Shown here: positions 1 to 9,690 of the stretch, piece after piece
How the letters are laid out: each line of letters opens with the position of its first letter
How positions within the stretch are numbered: position 1 is the stretch's first letter
NCBI RefSeq assembly: GCF_902459525.1
Contig: NZ_LR699166.1
Location: 1,996,501 to 2,060,500 of the forward strand
DNA: 64,000 nucleotides
Direction of reading: 5' to 3'
Origin: Sideroxydans sp. CL21
GTDB lineage: Bacteria; Pseudomonadota; Gammaproteobacteria; Burkholderiales; Gallionellaceae
Position numbers and translations under genes: made by a program
The notes under the pieces: model-generated
What the model was told of the DNA's origin: nothing
Database searches by the model: none
The model's input: the letters and a program-made list of their open reading frames with translations, nothing else

Positions 1-99
1 TGCCCAATGCACCGCAGCGATGATTACAATCACGGCAAATGACAACGCTGCCACCAATGAAGACAATGGCTGGAATGTTCCCATTGTTGCGGGGAGCAT
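1..99 (-). CDS. Partial membrane protein, N-terminal 33 residues
   Basis: A reading frame opens with ATG at position 99 and runs off the left edge. The 33 visible residues have a short polar start and then a strongly hydrophobic stretch rich in V, I, A and L, which looks like a first transmembrane segment or uncleaved signal. It lies 22 bases after the stop of the Rieske gene on the same strand, so it may be the next gene of the suf operon. The frame is open upstream of the ATG too, so the start is not certain. The family cannot be recognised from this fragment. Confidence 0.4.
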   Translation of the reverse strand, partial: MLPATMGTFQPLSSLVAALSFAVIVIIAAVHWA

Positions 100-121
100 G
101 AACGAGCCATGAAAAGACTTA

Positions 122-448
122 TCATGTTCGGTCAATCTCCACTTGAACCTTGCCTTGTGAGATTCGCACAGGAAATGTGATCAAGTCTTCATAAGCAGGT
201 GGTCCCAGCACAGTACCAGTCCTAATTGAAAATCGCGCCCCATGTCGCGGACATATGATCACCTCACCATCCAGTTCACCGTTGGACAACACTCCTCCAT
301 CATGGGGACACTCGTCCTTGATGGCAAAGTATTCGCCGCCGAGATTGAATACTGCGACATTGATCCCCTCCACATCGACCACGCGACGTGTACTCAGTGT
401 CAACTCATCGATATTTGAGACATCCAGCCAGTTGCTCACCGCGTCCAC
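122..448 (-). CDS. Rieske-type [2Fe-2S] ferredoxin
   Basis: A 108-residue soluble protein with the Rieske cluster motif CPH near residue 48 and CPRH near residue 67, i.e. two Cys and two His ligands of a [2Fe-2S] cluster. It has no signal peptide or membrane anchor, so it resembles the cytoplasmic Rieske ferredoxins of dioxygenase systems or NirD rather than the bc1 subunit. It is the last clear gene of the suf operon, 6 bases after sufT. Such small Rieske genes are known to follow suf genes, and a role as electron donor to Fe-S assembly is only an inference. Confidence 0.8.
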   Translation of the reverse strand: MDAVSNWLDVSNIDELTLSTRRVVDVEGINVAVFNLGGEYFAIKDECPHDGGVLSNGELDGEVIICPRHGARFSIRTGTVLGPPAYEDLITFPVRISQGKVQVEIDRT

Positions 449-454
449 CTTGGA

Positions 455-811
455 TCACATCAAACCGAGTTGCAATCGTGTTGCCTCCGACATACGTTCA
501 CGACCCCACGGTGGCTCCCAGACGAGCTCCACCGTCACGTCGCTGACACCGTCCACCAGCCACAGCGCGTTCTGCACGATATCCGGAAATCCGTCCGCAA
601 CCGGGCAGTTGGGCGCGGTCAGTGTCATGCGCACATGCACCTCGCCCGTTGCCTGCACATCCAATTCATAGATCAAGCCGAGATCATATATGTTCACTGG
701 AATTTCCGGATCGAAGATCGTGCGCAGTTTCTCGACGACACGCGCCTCAAGTGTCTTCGGGTCTATTGTCTTTTCTTGCAAATGTTCGTTCAATTTTTCG
801 AAATCAATCAT
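455..811 (-). CDS. sufT: SufT / MIP18 (DUF59) family Fe-S assembly protein
   Basis: 118 residues covering one DUF59 domain. The conserved DPEIPVNIYDLGLIY stretch lies near residues 34-48 and the TAPNCP motif holds the conserved Cys. The family takes part in Fe-S cluster maturation, and SufT in particular helps when demand for clusters is high. It lies 22 bases after sufU and 6 before the Rieske gene, all on the minus strand, so co-transcription is likely. PaaD, the phenylacetate oxygenase relative, is the other possibility, but no paa genes are near. Confidence 0.85.
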   Translation of the reverse strand: MIDFEKLNEHLQEKTIDPKTLEARVVEKLRTIFDPEIPVNIYDLGLIYELDVQATGEVHVRMTLTAPNCPVADGFPDIVQNALWLVDGVSDVTVELVWEPPWGRERMSEATRLQLGLM

Positions 812-833
812 GAACTACCCCTTGTAATTCAAT

Positions 834-1274
834 TCACTCCGTCGTCACCGGTTTGTCGATATTTTCGAGTGCAGCTTTCAGAGTGTGCCAAGCCAGCGTT
901 GCGCACTTGACCCGTTCCGGGAATTCATGGACGCCTGCCAAGACTTCCAGCTTTCCTGAATCTCCAGTTGTGGTGCCGCCCGTCACCATATTGTGAATCG
1001 TTTCCAGCAACTGTAATGCCTCATCCTCGCGTTTGCCTTTGATGCTTTCCGTCATCAGCGAGGCGGATGCAGTTGCGATGGCACAGCCAATACCTTCAAA
1101 ACGGACGTTTCGAATTACGCCATCCTCCACTTTTAAATAGAGCTTCACCCTGTCACCACACAGCGGATTGAAGCCTTCGGCCATGCGATTACTGTCGGCC
1201 AGTCGCCCGGAGTTGCGCGGCTTACGATAATGGTCGAGGATAGTCTCCTGATATAGTTCGCGTAGATCGGTCAT
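834..1274 (-). CDS. sufU: SufU-type Fe-S scaffold / sulfur acceptor
   Basis: 146 residues of the IscU/NifU-N fold. The three ligand cysteines are visible: C39 in NPLCGD, C64 in GIGCAIA and C124 in VKCATLAWH, with the conserved Asp at 41. SufU accepts persulfide from SufS and, in many bacteria, replaces SufE. The start ATG overlaps the sufS stop by four bases (ATGA), so translation is probably coupled. No sufE or sufA is visible in the operon, which fits SufU doing the sulfur transfer. Confidence 0.9.
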   Translation of the reverse strand: MTDLRELYQETILDHYRKPRNSGRLADSNRMAEGFNPLCGDRVKLYLKVEDGVIRNVRFEGIGCAIATASASLMTESIKGKREDEALQLLETIHNMVTGGTTTGDSGKLEVLAGVHEFPERVKCATLAWHTLKAALENIDKPVTTE

Positions 1275-2524
1275 CTCTTGAACAATTCCTTTGTCTTACA
1301 GATCGCTGCAACCAGCACATCCACTTCTTGCCTGGTGTTATACAGGGCAAACGAAGCACGCGCCGTGGCCGGCACACCGAATCTTTCCATCAGCGGCATC
1401 GTGCAATGATGGCCAGTGCGGATAGCCACGCCCTCGCGATCCAGTATCGTGCCGATGTCATGAGGATGCACTCCATCCAACACGAACGAAAGAATGCCGG
1501 TTTTTTCGGGCGCATTGCCGATTATGCGCAGCCCAGGAATATTGTTCACCAACTGCGTTGCGTAAGACAGTAAAGCTTGTTCGTGCGAGACAAGTGCCTC
1601 AAATCCGATACTGCTCACATAATCAACCGCCGCTCCCAGACCAATGACACCGGCAATGTTGGGCGTTCCGGCTTCGAACTTGTACGGCAATGTGTTGTAG
1701 GAAGTCTCCTCAAACCTGACGGAGCGAATCATGTCGCCTCCACCTTGATACGGGGGCATGGCATTGAGCAAGGCTGCCTTGCCATAAAGCACACCGACCC
1801 CGGTAGGGCCGTATAGTTTGTGCCCGGAAAATGCATAGAAATCGCAATCCAATTCCTGCACATCCACCGGCAGATGAGCGACAGCCTGCGCACCGTCCAG
1901 CAGTACTGGCACACTACGGTTATGGGCAAGGGCAATGATGGACTTGACCGGGTTGATCGTACCCAGCGCATTGGAGACATGCGTCACTGCCACAAATCGA
2001 GTACGTTCATTCAGCAACGCCTCAAAGGCGTCCATCTTCAGCTCTCCGATATCGTTTACCGGGATTACGCGCAGCCTGGCACCTGTTTGCTGGCACAACA
2101 TCTGCCATGGAACAATATTGGAGTGGTGCTCCATTTGGCTCAGAATGATCTCGTCGTCAGCCAGCAGATGGCTGCGTCCGTAGCTATGGGCGACCAGATT
2201 GATGGCCTCGGTAGTGCCGCGCACGAAAATGATTTCATCTGGGCTGGCAGCGTTGATCAGATGCTGAACCTTTGCCCGCGCCCCTTCATAAGCGTCAGTA
2301 GCAAGCTGGCTAAGAGAATGGATGCCGCGATGCACGTTGGCGTTGTAATGGCCGTAATAATCGTTCTCGGTCTGTATTGCCGCCAGTGGCTTCTGTGTAG
2401 TGGCCGCGTTATCCAGGTAAACCAGCGGCTTACCGTGGATATTGGATTTCAGAATCGGAAAGTCCGTGCGCCAGAATCGCGCCTGCAGATCATCGGGATG
2501 GCTATGCAACTCGGCCAGTTTCAT
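1271..2524 (-). CDS. sufS: Cysteine desulfurase SufS
   Basis: 417 residues, the usual length for a group II cysteine desulfurase. The PLP lysine is K236 in FSGHKLYGPTG and the catalytic Cys is C374 in RTGHHCTMPL, typical of SufS rather than IscS. It releases sulfur from cysteine for the SufBCD scaffold. The ATG overlaps the sufD stop by four bases, and the stop overlaps sufU in the same way, so sufD-sufS-sufU are a tight translational unit. Confidence 0.95.
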   Translation of the reverse strand: MKLAELHSHPDDLQARFWRTDFPILKSNIHGKPLVYLDNAATTQKPLAAIQTENDYYGHYNANVHRGIHSLSQLATDAYEGARAKVQHLINAASPDEIIFVRGTTEAINLVAHSYGRSHLLADDEIILSQMEHHSNIVPWQMLCQQTGARLRVIPVNDIGELKMDAFEALLNERTRFVAVTHVSNALGTINPVKSIIALAHNRSVPVLLDGAQAVAHLPVDVQELDCDFYAFSGHKLYGPTGVGVLYGKAALLNAMPPYQGGGDMIRSVRFEETSYNTLPYKFEAGTPNIAGVIGLGAAVDYVSSIGFEALVSHEQALLSYATQLVNNIPGLRIIGNAPEKTGILSFVLDGVHPHDIGTILDREGVAIRTGHHCTMPLMERFGVPATARASFALYNTRQEVDVLVAAICKTKELFKR

Positions 2525-3849
2525 AACAACTCCTTGATCTGTTCACCTAACGGTAAACGATCCAGCACTAGATGCTCGATTCGTGCGCGCATATCCGTCA
2601 TTTCGACCCGCCCAATGATATCGTTGGCAAAACCGTAAATCAGTAAGGAGCGCGCCGATTCTGCATCAATCCCTCGCGAGCGAAGGTAGAACAGACTGTC
2701 ATCATCCAATTGGCCAACCGTCGCACCATGTGTACATTTCACGTCATCGGCAAATATTTCCAATTGCGGCTTGGTATCCACCTCGGCTTGCCGAGACAGC
2801 AGAAGATTGCGGTTAGATTGGTGTGCATCCGTTTTGACGGCATTGGGATGAACGACCACTTTGCCATTGAAGACACCGTGCGACTCGCCATCCAGAATGC
2901 CCCGGTAATATTCCCGGCTGATGCCCGAAGGGGCGAAATGATCGATGCGGGTATGATGATCCACATGTTGCTTGCCCTCCAGCATGTACAAGCCGTTGAG
3001 AGCGCACTGGCATTCCGGCTCATTCAGATCGGATGTGGTGTCATTGCGTACAAGTCGTCCGCCAAGCACGAATGAATTTGAAACAAATCGGCTGCTAGTT
3101 GCCTGATTCACGTGAGTACCGGCAACATGAAAAGCATCTTTGCCTTCCTGTACCAATTTGCAGTGTTGCAATTCGGCACGAGCCCCGAGGTTGATCTGAG
3201 TCACGGCATTAGTGAAATTGTGTGAGTCCTGCATACCGAAATATTGCTCAATGACCGTAGCTCGAGCCCCCTCAGCGGCAATTATGATATTTCTCGGGTA
3301 GATTGCTGCACCGTGTCCACTCGCGACAAACAGCAGATAAAGTGGCTTTTCCAACTCTGTCCCGGGAGCCAGTTTTAGCACTGCCCCATCGGTAGCAAAC
3401 GCATTGTTAAGCGCAGCAAAGATAGTGTGTTCATGCTGCCGGTCAAAGAACGCTTCTGACAAATCGGGGGACATGTCCAACAAGTCTGCCAGACTTTCCA
3501 AGCGCACTCCTGTTGGTAGTTCACCTATGTTAGACAGTTCGTCGGAATAATGTCCATTCACGAATACCATCAGATGTATTTTTTCTTGAGACAATGTCCA
3601 TGCAAGTAGTGCAGCTTCAGATGGTGGATCAGGGGGAATATAGTCAGGTGCCAGGGTCTCGCGTTTGCCGATCGACGCAACATCGGTATATTTCCACTCC
3701 TCTTCTCGCCGGGTGGGAAAGCCATGTGCCACAAAACGTTCAAACGCGGACTGGCGTGCCATGGTTATCCACGGCACGCCAAAACCAGCCAAATGCTGCG
3801 GCACGTTTTCCAGCGCCATATTTTCCCAGGATTCAAGTTGAGCATTCAT
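2521..3849 (-). CDS. sufD: Fe-S assembly protein SufD
   Basis: 442 residues from ATG at 3849, chosen because it lies 10 bases after the sufC stop; a longer frame to 3939 would overlap sufC by about 80 bases with non-conserved sequence. The C-terminal half has the SufBD beta-helix region (CTHGATVGQLDDDSLFYLRSRG near the end). SufD binds SufB and SufC in the scaffold complex. The order sufB-C-D-S is the canonical one. Confidence 0.93.
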   Translation of the reverse strand: MNAQLESWENMALENVPQHLAGFGVPWITMARQSAFERFVAHGFPTRREEEWKYTDVASIGKRETLAPDYIPPDPPSEAALLAWTLSQEKIHLMVFVNGHYSDELSNIGELPTGVRLESLADLLDMSPDLSEAFFDRQHEHTIFAALNNAFATDGAVLKLAPGTELEKPLYLLFVASGHGAAIYPRNIIIAAEGARATVIEQYFGMQDSHNFTNAVTQINLGARAELQHCKLVQEGKDAFHVAGTHVNQATSSRFVSNSFVLGGRLVRNDTTSDLNEPECQCALNGLYMLEGKQHVDHHTRIDHFAPSGISREYYRGILDGESHGVFNGKVVVHPNAVKTDAHQSNRNLLLSRQAEVDTKPQLEIFADDVKCTHGATVGQLDDDSLFYLRSRGIDAESARSLLIYGFANDIIGRVEMTDMRARIEHLVLDRLPLGEQIKELL

Positions 3850-3859
3850 TTCAAACTCG

Positions 3860-4624
3860 CTAAGCCACTTTACGTGTTTTGTATAGATCTTCGACCCATC
3901 CGTAACCATGCTTCTCCAATTCCAGCGCCAGTTCTGCACCGCCGGATTTCACGATGCGACCTTGTGACAGCACGTGTACGACATCCGGGACGATAAAATT
4001 CAGCAGGCGCTGGTAATGAGTGACCAGCACGATGGCACGCTCCGGGGTGCGCATCCCATTCACGCCGTCTGCAACCAGCTTAAGCGCGTCAATATCCAGA
4101 CCCGAATCTGTTTCATCCAGAATTGCCAGCTTCGGCTCCAAAACGGCCATTTGCAAAATTTCATTGCGTTTCTTCTCACCACCGGAAAACCCTTCGTTGA
4201 CAGCACGAGGCAGCAGCAACTGATCCATTCCCAGCAATTTCATTTTGTCGCGTATCCAATAGAGGAAATCCATCGCGTCGAGTTCAGGCAATCCGTGATG
4301 TTTGCGTATGCTGTTAAGGGCTGTTTTGAGGAACAGCGCATTGCTCACGCCGGGAATTTCTACCGGGTACTGGAAAGCCAGGAATACACCTTCGCGCGCT
4401 CTTTCTTCGGGCGACATGGCCAATAAATCCCGCTCCAGATAACGCACCGTACCCGCAGTCACTTGATAACCTTCGCGCCCGGCCAGCAATTGTGCCAACG
4501 TGCTCTTGCCTGAACCATTTGGCCCCATGATTGCATGCACCTCGCCAGCCTGCACATTGAGGTCGATACCGCGCAGAATTTCCTTGCTATTAATACTTGC
4601 GTGCAAATTTGTTACGCTGAGCAT
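3860..4624 (-). CDS. sufC: Fe-S assembly ATPase SufC
   Basis: 254 residues from ATG at 4624, preceded by GAAGGAG six bases upstream; a longer frame starting with TTG at 4639 would consume this ribosome binding site. ABC ATPase signatures are clear: Walker A GPNGSGKST near residue 34, signature FSGGEKKRNEI, and Walker B LAILDETDSGLD. SufC drives conformational change of SufBD. The gene sits 18 bases after sufB. Confidence 0.95.
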   Translation of the reverse strand: MLSVTNLHASINSKEILRGIDLNVQAGEVHAIMGPNGSGKSTLAQLLAGREGYQVTAGTVRYLERDLLAMSPEERAREGVFLAFQYPVEIPGVSNALFLKTALNSIRKHHGLPELDAMDFLYWIRDKMKLLGMDQLLLPRAVNEGFSGGEKKRNEILQMAVLEPKLAILDETDSGLDIDALKLVADGVNGMRTPERAIVLVTHYQRLLNFIVPDVVHVLSQGRIVKSGGAELALELEKHGYGWVEDLYKTRKVA

Positions 4625-4642
4625 GTTCTTCTCCTTCAATGG

Positions 4643-6100
4643 TCAGCCTGTGCTGCCCTCCAGGCTCACGCCAAGCAGCTTTTGTGCTTCCACGGCGAAC
4701 TCCATCGGCAAATTTTGGAACACCGCCTTGCAGAAACCGCTGACGATCATAGATACCGCATCTTCCGGTGCTATGCCACGTTGTGTGCAGTAGAACAACT
4801 GGTCTTCGCCGATACGTGAGGTCGAAGCTTCGTGCTCAACTTTTACGCTGGGATTTTTTACCTCGATATAAGGGAAGGTGTGTGCCCCGCAGCGATCGCC
4901 CAGCAACAGTGAATCGCATTGCGTATAGTTGCGTGCGTTTTCTGCTGTCGGCAGCACCTTTATCAGACCGCGGTACGTGTTCTGCCCGTGACCGGCGCTG
5001 ATACCCTTGGAAAGCACCGTACTCTTGGTATTGCGACCTATGTGAATCATCTTGGTGCCGGTATCGGCCTGCTGGTAATGGTTGGTGAGCGCGACCGAAT
5101 AGAACTCACCCACCGAGTTGTCGCCGCGCAGAACCACGCTGGGATACTTCCAGGTGATGGCCGAACCCGTTTCGACTTGTGTCCAGGAAATGCGCGAATT
5201 GGCACCGCGGCAATCACCACGTTTGGTGACAAAGTTGTAGATGCCACCCTTGCCTTCCTTATCGCCCGGGTACCAGTTCTGCACTGTCGCATACTTGATC
5301 TGCGCACCTTCCAGCGCGATCAGTTCCACCACTGCCGCATGCAACTGGTTTTCGTCGCGCATCGGCGCGGTACATCCTTCCAGGTAACTGACGTAAGCAT
5401 CCTTGTCGGCAATGATCAGGGTGCGCTCGAACTGTCCGGTGTTTTTTGCATTGATGCGGAAATATGTGGACAACTCCATCGGGCAGCGCACGCCCGGCGG
5501 GATGTAACAGAACGAACCGTCGCTGAACACGGACGAATTAAGCGTAGCGAAAAAGTTGTCTGTATAAGGCACCACGGAGCCGAGGTATTGCTTTACCAGA
5601 TCGGGGTGCTTTTGCAGCGCTTCAGAGAACGAACAGAAGATGATGCCGAGTTCGGCCAGCTTATCCTTGAAAGTGGTGGCCACCGAGACGCTGTCGAACA
5701 CAGCATCCACGGCCACACCTGCCAGCATTTCCTGCTCTTTGAGCGGGATGCCCAGTTTCTCGTAGGTACGCAGTAGCTCGGGGTCTAAATCCGTCAGACT
5801 GCGCGGACCATCCTTCTCCGATTTCGGTGCGGAGTAATAACTGATACTTTGGTAGTCGATGACCGGATGGTGGATGTTCGCCCATTGCGGTTCGGTCTTG
5901 GTCAGCCAGTAGCGATAGGCTTTCAAGCGCCATTCCAGCATGAATTCCGGCTCGTTCTTGCGTGCGGAAATCATGCGAACGATATCCTCACTCAAGCCAC
6001 GCGGTACCGTATCGGTTTCCAGTGTCGTGGAAAAACCGTGCCGGTATTCGCGGCCTATCAGTTCATCTAATTGTCTGGTTGCTGTAGGCACATTGACCAC
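4643..6100 (-). CDS. sufB: Fe-S cluster scaffold SufB
   Basis: 485 residues, the normal length. Conserved SufB regions include [16 protein letters not shown] and the C-terminal [21 protein letters not shown], which holds the Cys implicated in cluster assembly. The start is GTG at 6100. It is the first gene of the suf operon; no IscR- or SufR-type regulator lies immediately upstream, so the operon promoter should be in 6101-6200. Confidence 0.95.
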   Translation of the reverse strand: MVNVPTATRQLDELIGREYRHGFSTTLETDTVPRGLSEDIVRMISARKNEPEFMLEWRLKAYRYWLTKTEPQWANIHHPVIDYQSISYYSAPKSEKDGPRSLTDLDPELLRTYEKLGIPLKEQEMLAGVAVDAVFDSVSVATTFKDKLAELGIIFCSFSEALQKHPDLVKQYLGSVVPYTDNFFATLNSSVFSDGSFCYIPPGVRCPMELSTYFRINAKNTGQFERTLIIADKDAYVSYLEGCTAPMRDENQLHAAVVELIALEGAQIKYATVQNWYPGDKEGKGGIYNFVTKRGDCRGANSRISWTQVETGSAITWKYPSVVLRGDNSVGEFYSVALTNHYQQADTGTKMIHIGRNTKSTVLSKGISAGHGQNTYRGLIKVLPTAENARNYTQCDSLLLGDRCGAHTFPYIEVKNPSVKVEHEASTSRIGEDQLFYCTQRGIAPEDAVSMIVSGFCKAVFQNLPMEFAVEAQKLLGVSLEGSTG

Positions 6101-6202
6101 TCCAACCCAATATACTTACCCCCTGTAGACGTTCCAATCCAATAAGTTGTTTCTCATTTATTTTCGTTACGGTACTCTAAGCAAAGTGAAGTTCAATATA
6201 TT

Positions 6203-6382
6203 TCAAGAAATCTCTTGATCGTCTTCTGAAGGTAATGTCGTAAGTGCCAGTTCAAGGTTCGAGGCAAGATCGCTAGCATATTTTGCCGCCTCAAATAACC
6301 CAAGCGACTCGTAGTATTCAGCCTTCAACCGAAATATATCGACATCGTCCAACAGCATTTCTCTTATCTCGTCTTTGTTCAT
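6203..6382 (-). CDS. Small acidic hypothetical protein, 59 aa
   Basis: An ATG at 6382 is preceded by AGGAGTGACGAG, a good ribosome binding site. The 59-residue product starts MNKDEIREMLLDDVDIFRLK, is rich in D, E and L, and looks helical with no membrane segment. It ends about 100 bases before sufB on the same strand. The family is not recognised. The strong Shine-Dalgarno and amphipathic composition support real translation. Confidence 0.6.
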   Translation of the reverse strand: MNKDEIREMLLDDVDIFRLKAEYYESLGLFEAAKYASDLASNLELALTTLPSEDDQEIS

Positions 6383-6516
6383 CTCGTCACTCCTATGTCT
6401 GGCTGATATGGGAAGTGATCTACAAGAAACTCACGATTAAATTTGAACTTCAAGCATCCGCGGAAGCTATAGAAAACTATGCTTCTATTATTTCCCCCAT
6501 ACATCGCGGGTGGCCT

Positions 6517-6606
6517 TCAGTGTGCAGCAAAAAATAAAACGCCCACTATAAAAAGTGACAAAACAATAACGATGAAGGTCGAAACACTGAGCCACATGCT
6601 ACTCAT
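6517..6606 (-). CDS. Single-span membrane miniprotein, 29 aa
   Basis: An ATG at 6606 follows GAGGGAGACTGTC, a good ribosome binding site. The product has a polar start (MSSMWLS), one hydrophobic span of about 20 residues rich in V, I, L and F, and a short AAH end. Such miniproteins often join membrane complexes (for example oxidase subunits of the CydX or CcoQ kind), but nothing shows which here. It lies between two other small genes on the same strand. Confidence 0.5.
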   Translation of the reverse strand: MSSMWLSVSTFIVIVLSLFIVGVLFFAAH

Positions 6607-6678
6607 GACAGTCTCCCTCACAGAAATAACTTTACGAGTACATCCAAGCTGTAAACCGCGAATCATGACACTTGTGCA

Positions 6679-7074
6679 TTACCATTCTCTCGGCAATTGG
6701 TATTTTTCAGGCAACAAATCGATGATCTCTCTTTGCACCGAAATGTTGAACTCCTCATAAAGTGCTTCGCCGCATAGCGAAAGTACTTCATCCGTATTGA
6801 CGGGTACTTTTTCGCCTTGCCACAGCCATTTAACCGGCAGGCATGTTCCCAAATCGCTTTCGGTTGGATAGTTGGACTGCACAATGCCGACCGCTTTGAT
6901 ATGCAGACTAAGTTGAGGAGTGCAGTGTTTGATGAAAACGATGTCTTCGTTTTGGATGGGAGAAGCGACAGCATGCAAGTCTGTCTTGCCATCCGGCGTA
7001 AGTGGAAAACACACTACGCTCTTGTCGATGAAACCTTGCGACTTGAGTTCGTCTATACCGAAAAATGCTGCCAT
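6679..7074 (-). CDS. Hypothetical protein, possible PUA/EVE-like fold
   Basis: 131 residues from ATG at 7074, chosen because GGAGG lies 6 bases upstream; the frame extends to 7107 without a better site. The middle (EDIVFIKHC ... LHIKAVGIV ... VKWLWQGEK) has the alternating beta pattern and KWLW element that I associate with small PUA/EVE-like nucleic-acid binding domains, but this is a weak impression. No catalytic motif is seen. It stands alone, downstream of the fumC region on the minus strand. Confidence 0.55.
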   Translation of the reverse strand: MAAFFGIDELKSQGFIDKSVVCFPLTPDGKTDLHAVASPIQNEDIVFIKHCTPQLSLHIKAVGIVQSNYPTESDLGTCLPVKWLWQGEKVPVNTDEVLSLCGEALYEEFNISVQREIIDLLPEKYQLPREW

Positions 7075-7270
7075 ATCATCCTCCATTTCTGCAGCAGTTA
7101 TTATCAAAACTGCCCGGAGTCACTGGCACATGGAACACCTTGATTTTTCTAATTCATCGCTAAGAATCAGCCGCAACCAATCCAAAGCGTAGTACAGAAC
7201 GATGCATACTTGATAGTCTGAGTGCCGCTGCAGATTACGTGTATTCACTATACATTTCGCAGTGAATTAG

Positions 7271-8674
7271 TCAAGTATTGCCTTGGCTGGAAGGAGATGT
7301 CATGTTGGCAGGTACAACCCACCGGTCATATTCTTCATTTGTGACAAATCCAAGTGAAATAGCAGCCTGCTTGAGCGTGCATGAATCCAGATGGGCGCGT
7401 TTTGCAATTTCCGCTGCCCGGTCATAGCCAATATGCGGAACAAGAGCAGTAACCAGCATTAAGGATTGATCCATTAATTCGGCGAGCCGCAGGCGATTGG
7501 CTTCGATTCCACGCACGCAATACTGTTCAAAGCTCGTCATACCGTTCGCTAGCAAGCGGAGACTTTGCATAAAATTGTATGCGATGAGTGGTTTATAAAC
7601 ATTCAATTCAAAATTGCCAGATGCGCCACCGATCGTAATCGCCACATCATTGCCGATGACCTGACAACAAAGCATGGTCAAGGCTTCGCATTGCGTAGGG
7701 TTAATCTTGCCAGGCATGATCGAACTACCCGGTTCGTTTTCCGGTAACTGAATCTCTCCCAACCCGGAGCGTGGACCTGAAGCCATCCAGCGCACGTCAT
7801 TGGCTATTTTCATCAAGGCAACGGCGAGCGTCTTGAGTACGCCATGTGCATTGATCAATACATCGTGCGCGGCCAGCGCGGCAAATTTGTTCCGGGCGCT
7901 CCTGAACGGCAAGTGCAAACGTTCGGCCAATTCTGCTGCAACGCGCAACCCGAATTCAGGATGGGTATTTAAGCCAGTGCCTACCGCGGTTCCACCAATG
8001 GCTAAATCATATACAGGCTCCAAGCTATTCATAATTGCGGATTCAGCATGTTCCAGCTGTGCGACGTATCCGGAAAATTCCTGGCCTAGCGCCAGTGGAG
8101 TGGCATCTTGTAAATGAGTGCGTCCAACTTTAAGGATATCTGCGAATTCGTCGGATTTTTTGGTTAGACTTGCGCGTAATGAAATCAACGCGGGAATCAA
8201 CTTCCGCGTGATTCCGATTGCTACAGCAAGATGCATGGCCGTTGGAAAAATATCATTGGACGATTGTCCGAGATTAACTTCGTCATTGGGATGCACGAGC
8301 CTGCCGGTTCCACGTCCTCCCCCCAAAAGTTCGGATGCACGATTAGCCAGGACCTCATTCATATTCATGTTGCTCTGGGTGCCCGAGCCAGATTGCCAGA
8401 CAGCCAATGGAAATTCTTCCCGATGCAATTTCTCCAGTACTTCATCCGCGGCTTTGATGATGGCTTGGGATTTCTCAGCCTTTAGTAAACCCAAATCACG
8501 GTTGACGTGTGCACATGCACGTTTGGCTTCGGCAAGAGCGAGAATAATTTCATCTGGCATACGTTCGGAAGAAATGTGGAAATGAATAAGTGAGCGTTGG
8601 GTTTGTGCCCCCCATAGTCTTTCAGCGCTAACTTCGATGTCGCCAAACGAATCGCGCTCTGTTCTATTATTCAT
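7271..8674 (-). CDS. fumC: Class II fumarase
   Basis: 467 residues, full family length. The fumarase/aspartase signature [13 protein letters not shown] is intact near residue 320, and the N-terminal [17 protein letters not shown] and the [16 protein letters not shown] region are present in recognisable form. It interconverts fumarate and malate in the TCA cycle without iron. The gene stands alone, 138 bases from the DUF3341 gene. A truncated copy of its first 55 codons occurs at 9889-10068. Confidence 0.95.
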   Translation of the reverse strand: MNNRTERDSFGDIEVSAERLWGAQTQRSLIHFHISSERMPDEIILALAEAKRACAHVNRDLGLLKAEKSQAIIKAADEVLEKLHREEFPLAVWQSGSGTQSNMNMNEVLANRASELLGGGRGTGRLVHPNDEVNLGQSSNDIFPTAMHLAVAIGITRKLIPALISLRASLTKKSDEFADILKVGRTHLQDATPLALGQEFSGYVAQLEHAESAIMNSLEPVYDLAIGGTAVGTGLNTHPEFGLRVAAELAERLHLPFRSARNKFAALAAHDVLINAHGVLKTLAVALMKIANDVRWMASGPRSGLGEIQLPENEPGSSIMPGKINPTQCEALTMLCCQVIGNDVAITIGGASGNFELNVYKPLIAYNFMQSLRLLANGMTSFEQYCVRGIEANRLRLAELMDQSLMLVTALVPHIGYDRAAEIAKRAHLDSCTLKQAAISLGFVTNEEYDRWVVPANMTSPSSQGNT

Positions 8675-8812
8675 GACCGATCCCCAAAACGGTTGGAACT
8701 CGTAATACTCAGTTTCCTGAATCCGGAAGTAACAAATCCGTGGATCAAATGCTTCCGCACTGAGCGTCAGATTGAACGTATTCCCGCAATTACTGTGCCG
8801 AGCATATCGAAA

Positions 8813-9385
8813 TTATTTTCTTTCAGTTTCTTCTTGGATTTCAAAAGCATGGTGCTCGATGAAAATTGCCTTGAGTGTCCCCAAAGTTTCATTTTCACCC
8901 TTCACAAGCACGCCTATCTGCTCTACCGAAACATTGGAACTATATAGCGATGAACGTTTTGCCGGTAGGCCGGCACATATCAGGAATCCCACCACGGTAA
9001 AAAATATACCGCCCAATATGAACATTTCATATGTCAACACAAGGTCCGGTGGTATTGGCACGATTGGTTTGCCACCTTTCATCTGTGCGTAGAAGTTGGA
9101 TTGCGATCCAGCGATCAGCCAGAAACCCAACAAACCGCCCAAGATCGCTCCCACCAATGTAAACCATTGCACGTAGACAGACTTTTCGCCGAGCAATTCC
9201 TCCACTTCCGGAAGTTCAATCGGGGATTGGATCATCATGTCATTGACCGTATTGAACCCCTTTAGATCAGTATTGCGAATTTCGATGATCGCCGCTTCGG
9301 CATCTTCGACCTTATCAAACAAGGCAAGCAATTGACGTTGGCACATTTGAGAATGAACGGGATACTTTTTTGTGAAAGTTATCAT
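8813..9385 (-). CDS. DUF3341 membrane protein (ActD-like)
   Basis: 190 residues. An N-terminal soluble part (LLALFDKVEDAEAAIIEIR) with an ferredoxin-like alternation is followed by two transmembrane helices, about residues 75-96 and 121-141, joined by a loop, and a C-terminal soluble part. This is the layout of DUF3341, the ActD subunit of alternative complex III. No ActA, B, C, E or F gene lies near, so it is an orphan copy. The start codon is preceded by no strong Shine-Dalgarno. Confidence 0.75.
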   Translation of the reverse strand: MITFTKKYPVHSQMCQRQLLALFDKVEDAEAAIIEIRNTDLKGFNTVNDMMIQSPIELPEVEELLGEKSVYVQWFTLVGAILGGLLGFWLIAGSQSNFYAQMKGGKPIVPIPPDLVLTYEMFILGGIFFTVVGFLICAGLPAKRSSLYSSNVSVEQIGVLVKGENETLGTLKAIFIEHHAFEIQEETERK

Positions 9386-9690
9386 ATCAGTTGGTTGTGG
9401 TCTTGATTGTGTAACAGCTCAGGCCTTGCAAAGCTGCTACCGTCTACGTGAAACGGAATTCAGACAAATAAACACTTTGCTTGTTCGCTACCAAAACATC
9501 CAGTATCTGAACATCACTTGCAATTGTCAGTGGAAATTGTTGTTTGCTGCAGATTGTTGACTCACCTTTGCATTATTCCATTCAAAAATATTAGCGAACG
9601 TTGTAGTTTAATGTTGGAAAGTCAGAAAATGGCGTCAGTCTTCGCTGTCCGGCGACGGTTATGCTCGTCGAAATTAACGAGGAGGTAACC
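9386..9690. other. Intergenic stretch without clear gene
   Basis: About 300 A/T-leaning bases upstream of the DUF3341 gene. It should hold that gene's promoter. I see no RNA gene or convincing hairpin. Near its right end is GAGGAGGTAACC, a perfect ribosome binding site for the small plus-strand ORF that follows. Confidence 0.5.
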
